Source: Flavobacterium caseinilyticum | Lineage (GTDB): Bacteria; Bacteroidota; Bacteroidia; Flavobacteriales; Flavobacteriaceae | Direction: 5' to 3' | Assembly: GCF_004349085.1 (NCBI RefSeq) | Contig: NZ_SMFM01000007.1 | Location: 62,001 to 126,000 of the forward strand | Length of the DNA stretch: 64,000 bases | Notes under the pieces: model-generated | What the model was told of the DNA's origin: nothing | Database searches by the model: none | What the model saw: only the letters and a program-made list of their open reading frames with translations | Part shown: positions 62,626 through 64,000 of the stretch, one piece after another | Position numbering within the stretch: position 1 is the stretch's first letter | How the letters are laid out: every line of letters begins with the position of its first letter | Made by a program: the position numbers and the translations under genes

Positions 62626-64000
62626 ATGGATAAAATAAAAATACTTTGGGTGGATGATGAAATCGACCTTCTGAAACCACATATATTATTTCTGGAAAAG
62701 AAAAATTACGAGGTGACAACCTGCAATAACGGACGTGATGCAATTGATATTTTTGACGAAAATAATTTTGATATTGTTTTTTTGGATGAAAATATGCCCG
62801 GAATGAGCGGCTTGGAAACGCTGTCCGAAATGAAGGAGAAAAAATCCTCAGTTCCGATGATTATGATTACCAAAAGCGAGGAAGAATATATCATGGAGGA
62901 AGCTATCGGTTCAAAAATTGCCGATTATTTGATCAAACCAGTAAATCCGCATCAAATTTTGTTAAGCCTGAAGAAAAATCTGGATCATTCCCGATTGATT
63001 TCGCAAAAAACAACTTTGGATTATCAGAAGGAATTTCGAAAAATCACCCAGGAAATGGCGATGGTAAATTCTTATGAAGACTGGATTGAATTGTACAAAA
63101 AATTGATTTTTTGGGAACTTGAATTGGAAAATATCAACGATCAAAGTATGGTCGAAATTCTGGAATCCCAAAAAACAGAAGCCAATTCGCAGTTTGGAAA
63201 ATTTATAGAACGCAATTATGAAGATTGGTTTAAGCCAAAAGCGGATAAGCCTATTCAATCACATACTTTGTTTCGGGAATTAGTGGTTCCCGAAATTGTA
63301 AAAAAAGACAAGCCAATTTTATTTGTAGTGATCGATAATTTGCGTTACGATCAATGGAAAACCTTTGAAAGTGTTGTAGTAAATTATTACAAATTGGAAA
63401 AGGAAGTGCCCTATTACGCCATTTTACCAACCGCAACTCAGTATGCCCGAAATGCTATTTTTTCCGGTTTGACGCCGCTTGAAATGGAAAAGCAGTTTCC
63501 GCAGTATTGGAAAAACGATCCCGAGGAAGGAGGGAAAAACTTGTACGAAGCGGAGTTTTTATCGGCACAATTAAAGCGATTAGGATTAAATATCAAAGAA
63601 GATTATTTTAAGATAACCAATTTAGCAGGAGGAAAAAAGTTAGTAGATAATTTTAAGACTTTGAAAAATAATGATTTAGTGACCGTTGTTTACAATTTTG
63701 TAGACATGCTTTCGCATGCAAAAACGGAGATGGATGTTGTGAAAGAGCTTGCCTCTGATGATAAAGCGTATCGCTCGCTTACATTGAGTTGGTTTAAAAA
63801 CTCTCCTCTTTTGGAGATTATTCAACAGGCACAAAAATTAGGTTTCAAATTAATTTTGACGACGGATCACGGAACCATAAACGTAAAAAATCCTTCGAAA
63901 GTTGTTGGTGATAAAAACACTAGCTTGAATTTACGTTACAAAACCGGACGCAGTTTGACCTACGAACAAAAAGATGTTTATGCTGTGAAAGAACCAAAAA
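62626..64000 (+). CDS. porX: PorX-like response regulator with PglZ domain (cut by window edge)
   Basis: This gene runs off the right edge; 458 residues are visible. Residues 1-120 are a receiver domain: ILWVDDE acidic pair, phospho-Asp in VFLDENMPGMSG near 54, and the conserved Lys in YLIKPVNP. After a helical linker, the PglZ/alkaline-phosphatase-type domain begins with FVVIDNLRYDQW near 245 and has VVYNFVDMLSHAKTEMD and LTTDHGTINV with metal ligands. That architecture is PorX, the regulator of the type IX secretion system (gliding, secreted proteins) in Bacteroidota. A TACTTTTG box lies 20 bp upstream of the ATG. Confidence 0.9.
   Translation, partial: MDKIKILWVDDEIDLLKPHILFLEKKNYEVTTCNNGRDAIDIFDENNFDIVFLDENMPGMSGLETLSEMKEKKSSVPMIMITKSEEEYIMEEAIGSKIADYLIKPVNPHQILLSLKKNLDHSRLISQKTTLDYQKEFRKITQEMAMVNSYEDWIELYKKLIFWELELENINDQSMVEILESQKTEANSQFGKFIERNYEDWFKPKADKPIQSHTLFRELVVPEIVKKDKPILFVVIDNLRYDQWKTFESVVVNYYKLEKEVPYYAILPTATQYARNAIFSGLTPLEMEKQFPQYWKNDPEEGGKNLYEAEFLSAQLKRLGLNIKEDYFKITNLAGGKKLVDNFKTLKNNDLVTVVYNFVDMLSHAKTEMDVVKELASDDKAYRSLTLSWFKNSPLLEIIQQAQKLGFKLILTTDHGTINVKNPSKVVGDKNTSLNLRYKTGRSLTYEQKDVYAVKEPK

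Noticed and set aside
62626-64000. PglZ domain as evidence of a BREX or Pgl phage-defence island
   Set aside because: The domain is fused to a receiver domain, the PorX architecture, and no BrxL, PglX or helicase partners are near.

Overview
The window looks like a chromosomal segment of a Flavobacterium-like member of the Bacteroidota. The evidence is low GC, A-rich leaders instead of clear Shine-Dalgarno sequences, TAnnTTTG-type -7 promoter boxes, DUF2911 and DUF6155 proteins, an LpxC-FabZ fusion, a PorX-type response regulator and dispersed flavobacterial-style palindromic repeats. I see no rRNA, tRNA, CRISPR array, transposase or prophage. Gene names come from reading motifs in the translations; no database search was run.

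Layout, left half. Positions 1-4797 hold the end of a lipid/polyketide cluster on the + strand: a flavoprotein (cut by the window edge), a methyltransferase, a type III polyketide synthase, a hotdog dehydratase, a ketosynthase, a dedicated acyl carrier protein and a phosphopantetheinyl transferase. Positions 4790-16750 carry a DnaQ-like exonuclease paired with a cNMP/CBS/DUF294 protein, a DUF2911 protein, an MFS exporter, a type II NADH dehydrogenase, two SF2 helicases, and DUF3817, MscS and hypothetical genes. Positions 17034-29239 form two convergent gene blocks rich in peptide-bond chemistry: an RimK-like ATP-grasp, a YbdK/GCS2 carboxylate-amine ligase, a class I glutamine amidotransferase, a glutathionylspermidine-synthase-like ATP-grasp, a third ATP-grasp, an M17 and an M1 aminopeptidase, and two alpha/beta hydrolases. 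I think this is the most interesting unexplained system here: a predicted pathway for making and turning over an amide-linked metabolite.

Layout, middle. Positions 29369-36735 are a complete histidine operon, hisGDCBHAF-IE on the - strand. It is preceded by a 19-residue leader peptide with four consecutive His codons and a fifth two codons later, then a strong terminator hairpin: a classical attenuator. Positions 37014-44174 are a metal-homeostasis operon of a CzcA-type RND pump fused to its TolC-like outer-membrane channel, a CzcB adaptor, a VIT1/CCC1 transporter with a ferritin-like domain, and a small membrane protein.

Layout, right half. Positions 44405-52557 carry an S1/P1-type nuclease or phospholipase C, a YoaK/DUF1275 protein, a LysR-YeiH pair, a large membrane protein with a VWA-like segment, fabG, and an NhaC-family transporter. 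The transporter lies behind what looks like a SAM-family riboswitch, which suggests it moves methionine. Positions 52834-61068 hold sucD and the lipid A start block (lpxD, lpxC-fabZ, lpxA, efp and a second lpxD paralogue) plus an HD hydrolase. After two small genes and two poorly coding gaps, the window ends inside porX, a response regulator with a PglZ domain from the type IX secretion circuit.

Spacers contain dispersed elements: three copies of a repeat with conserved flanks and different palindromic cores (12274, 18884, 51080), a related element at 62378, a 156-bp nested inverted repeat at 22269, and several short heptamer or palindromic fillers, most of them inside the his and lpx operons.
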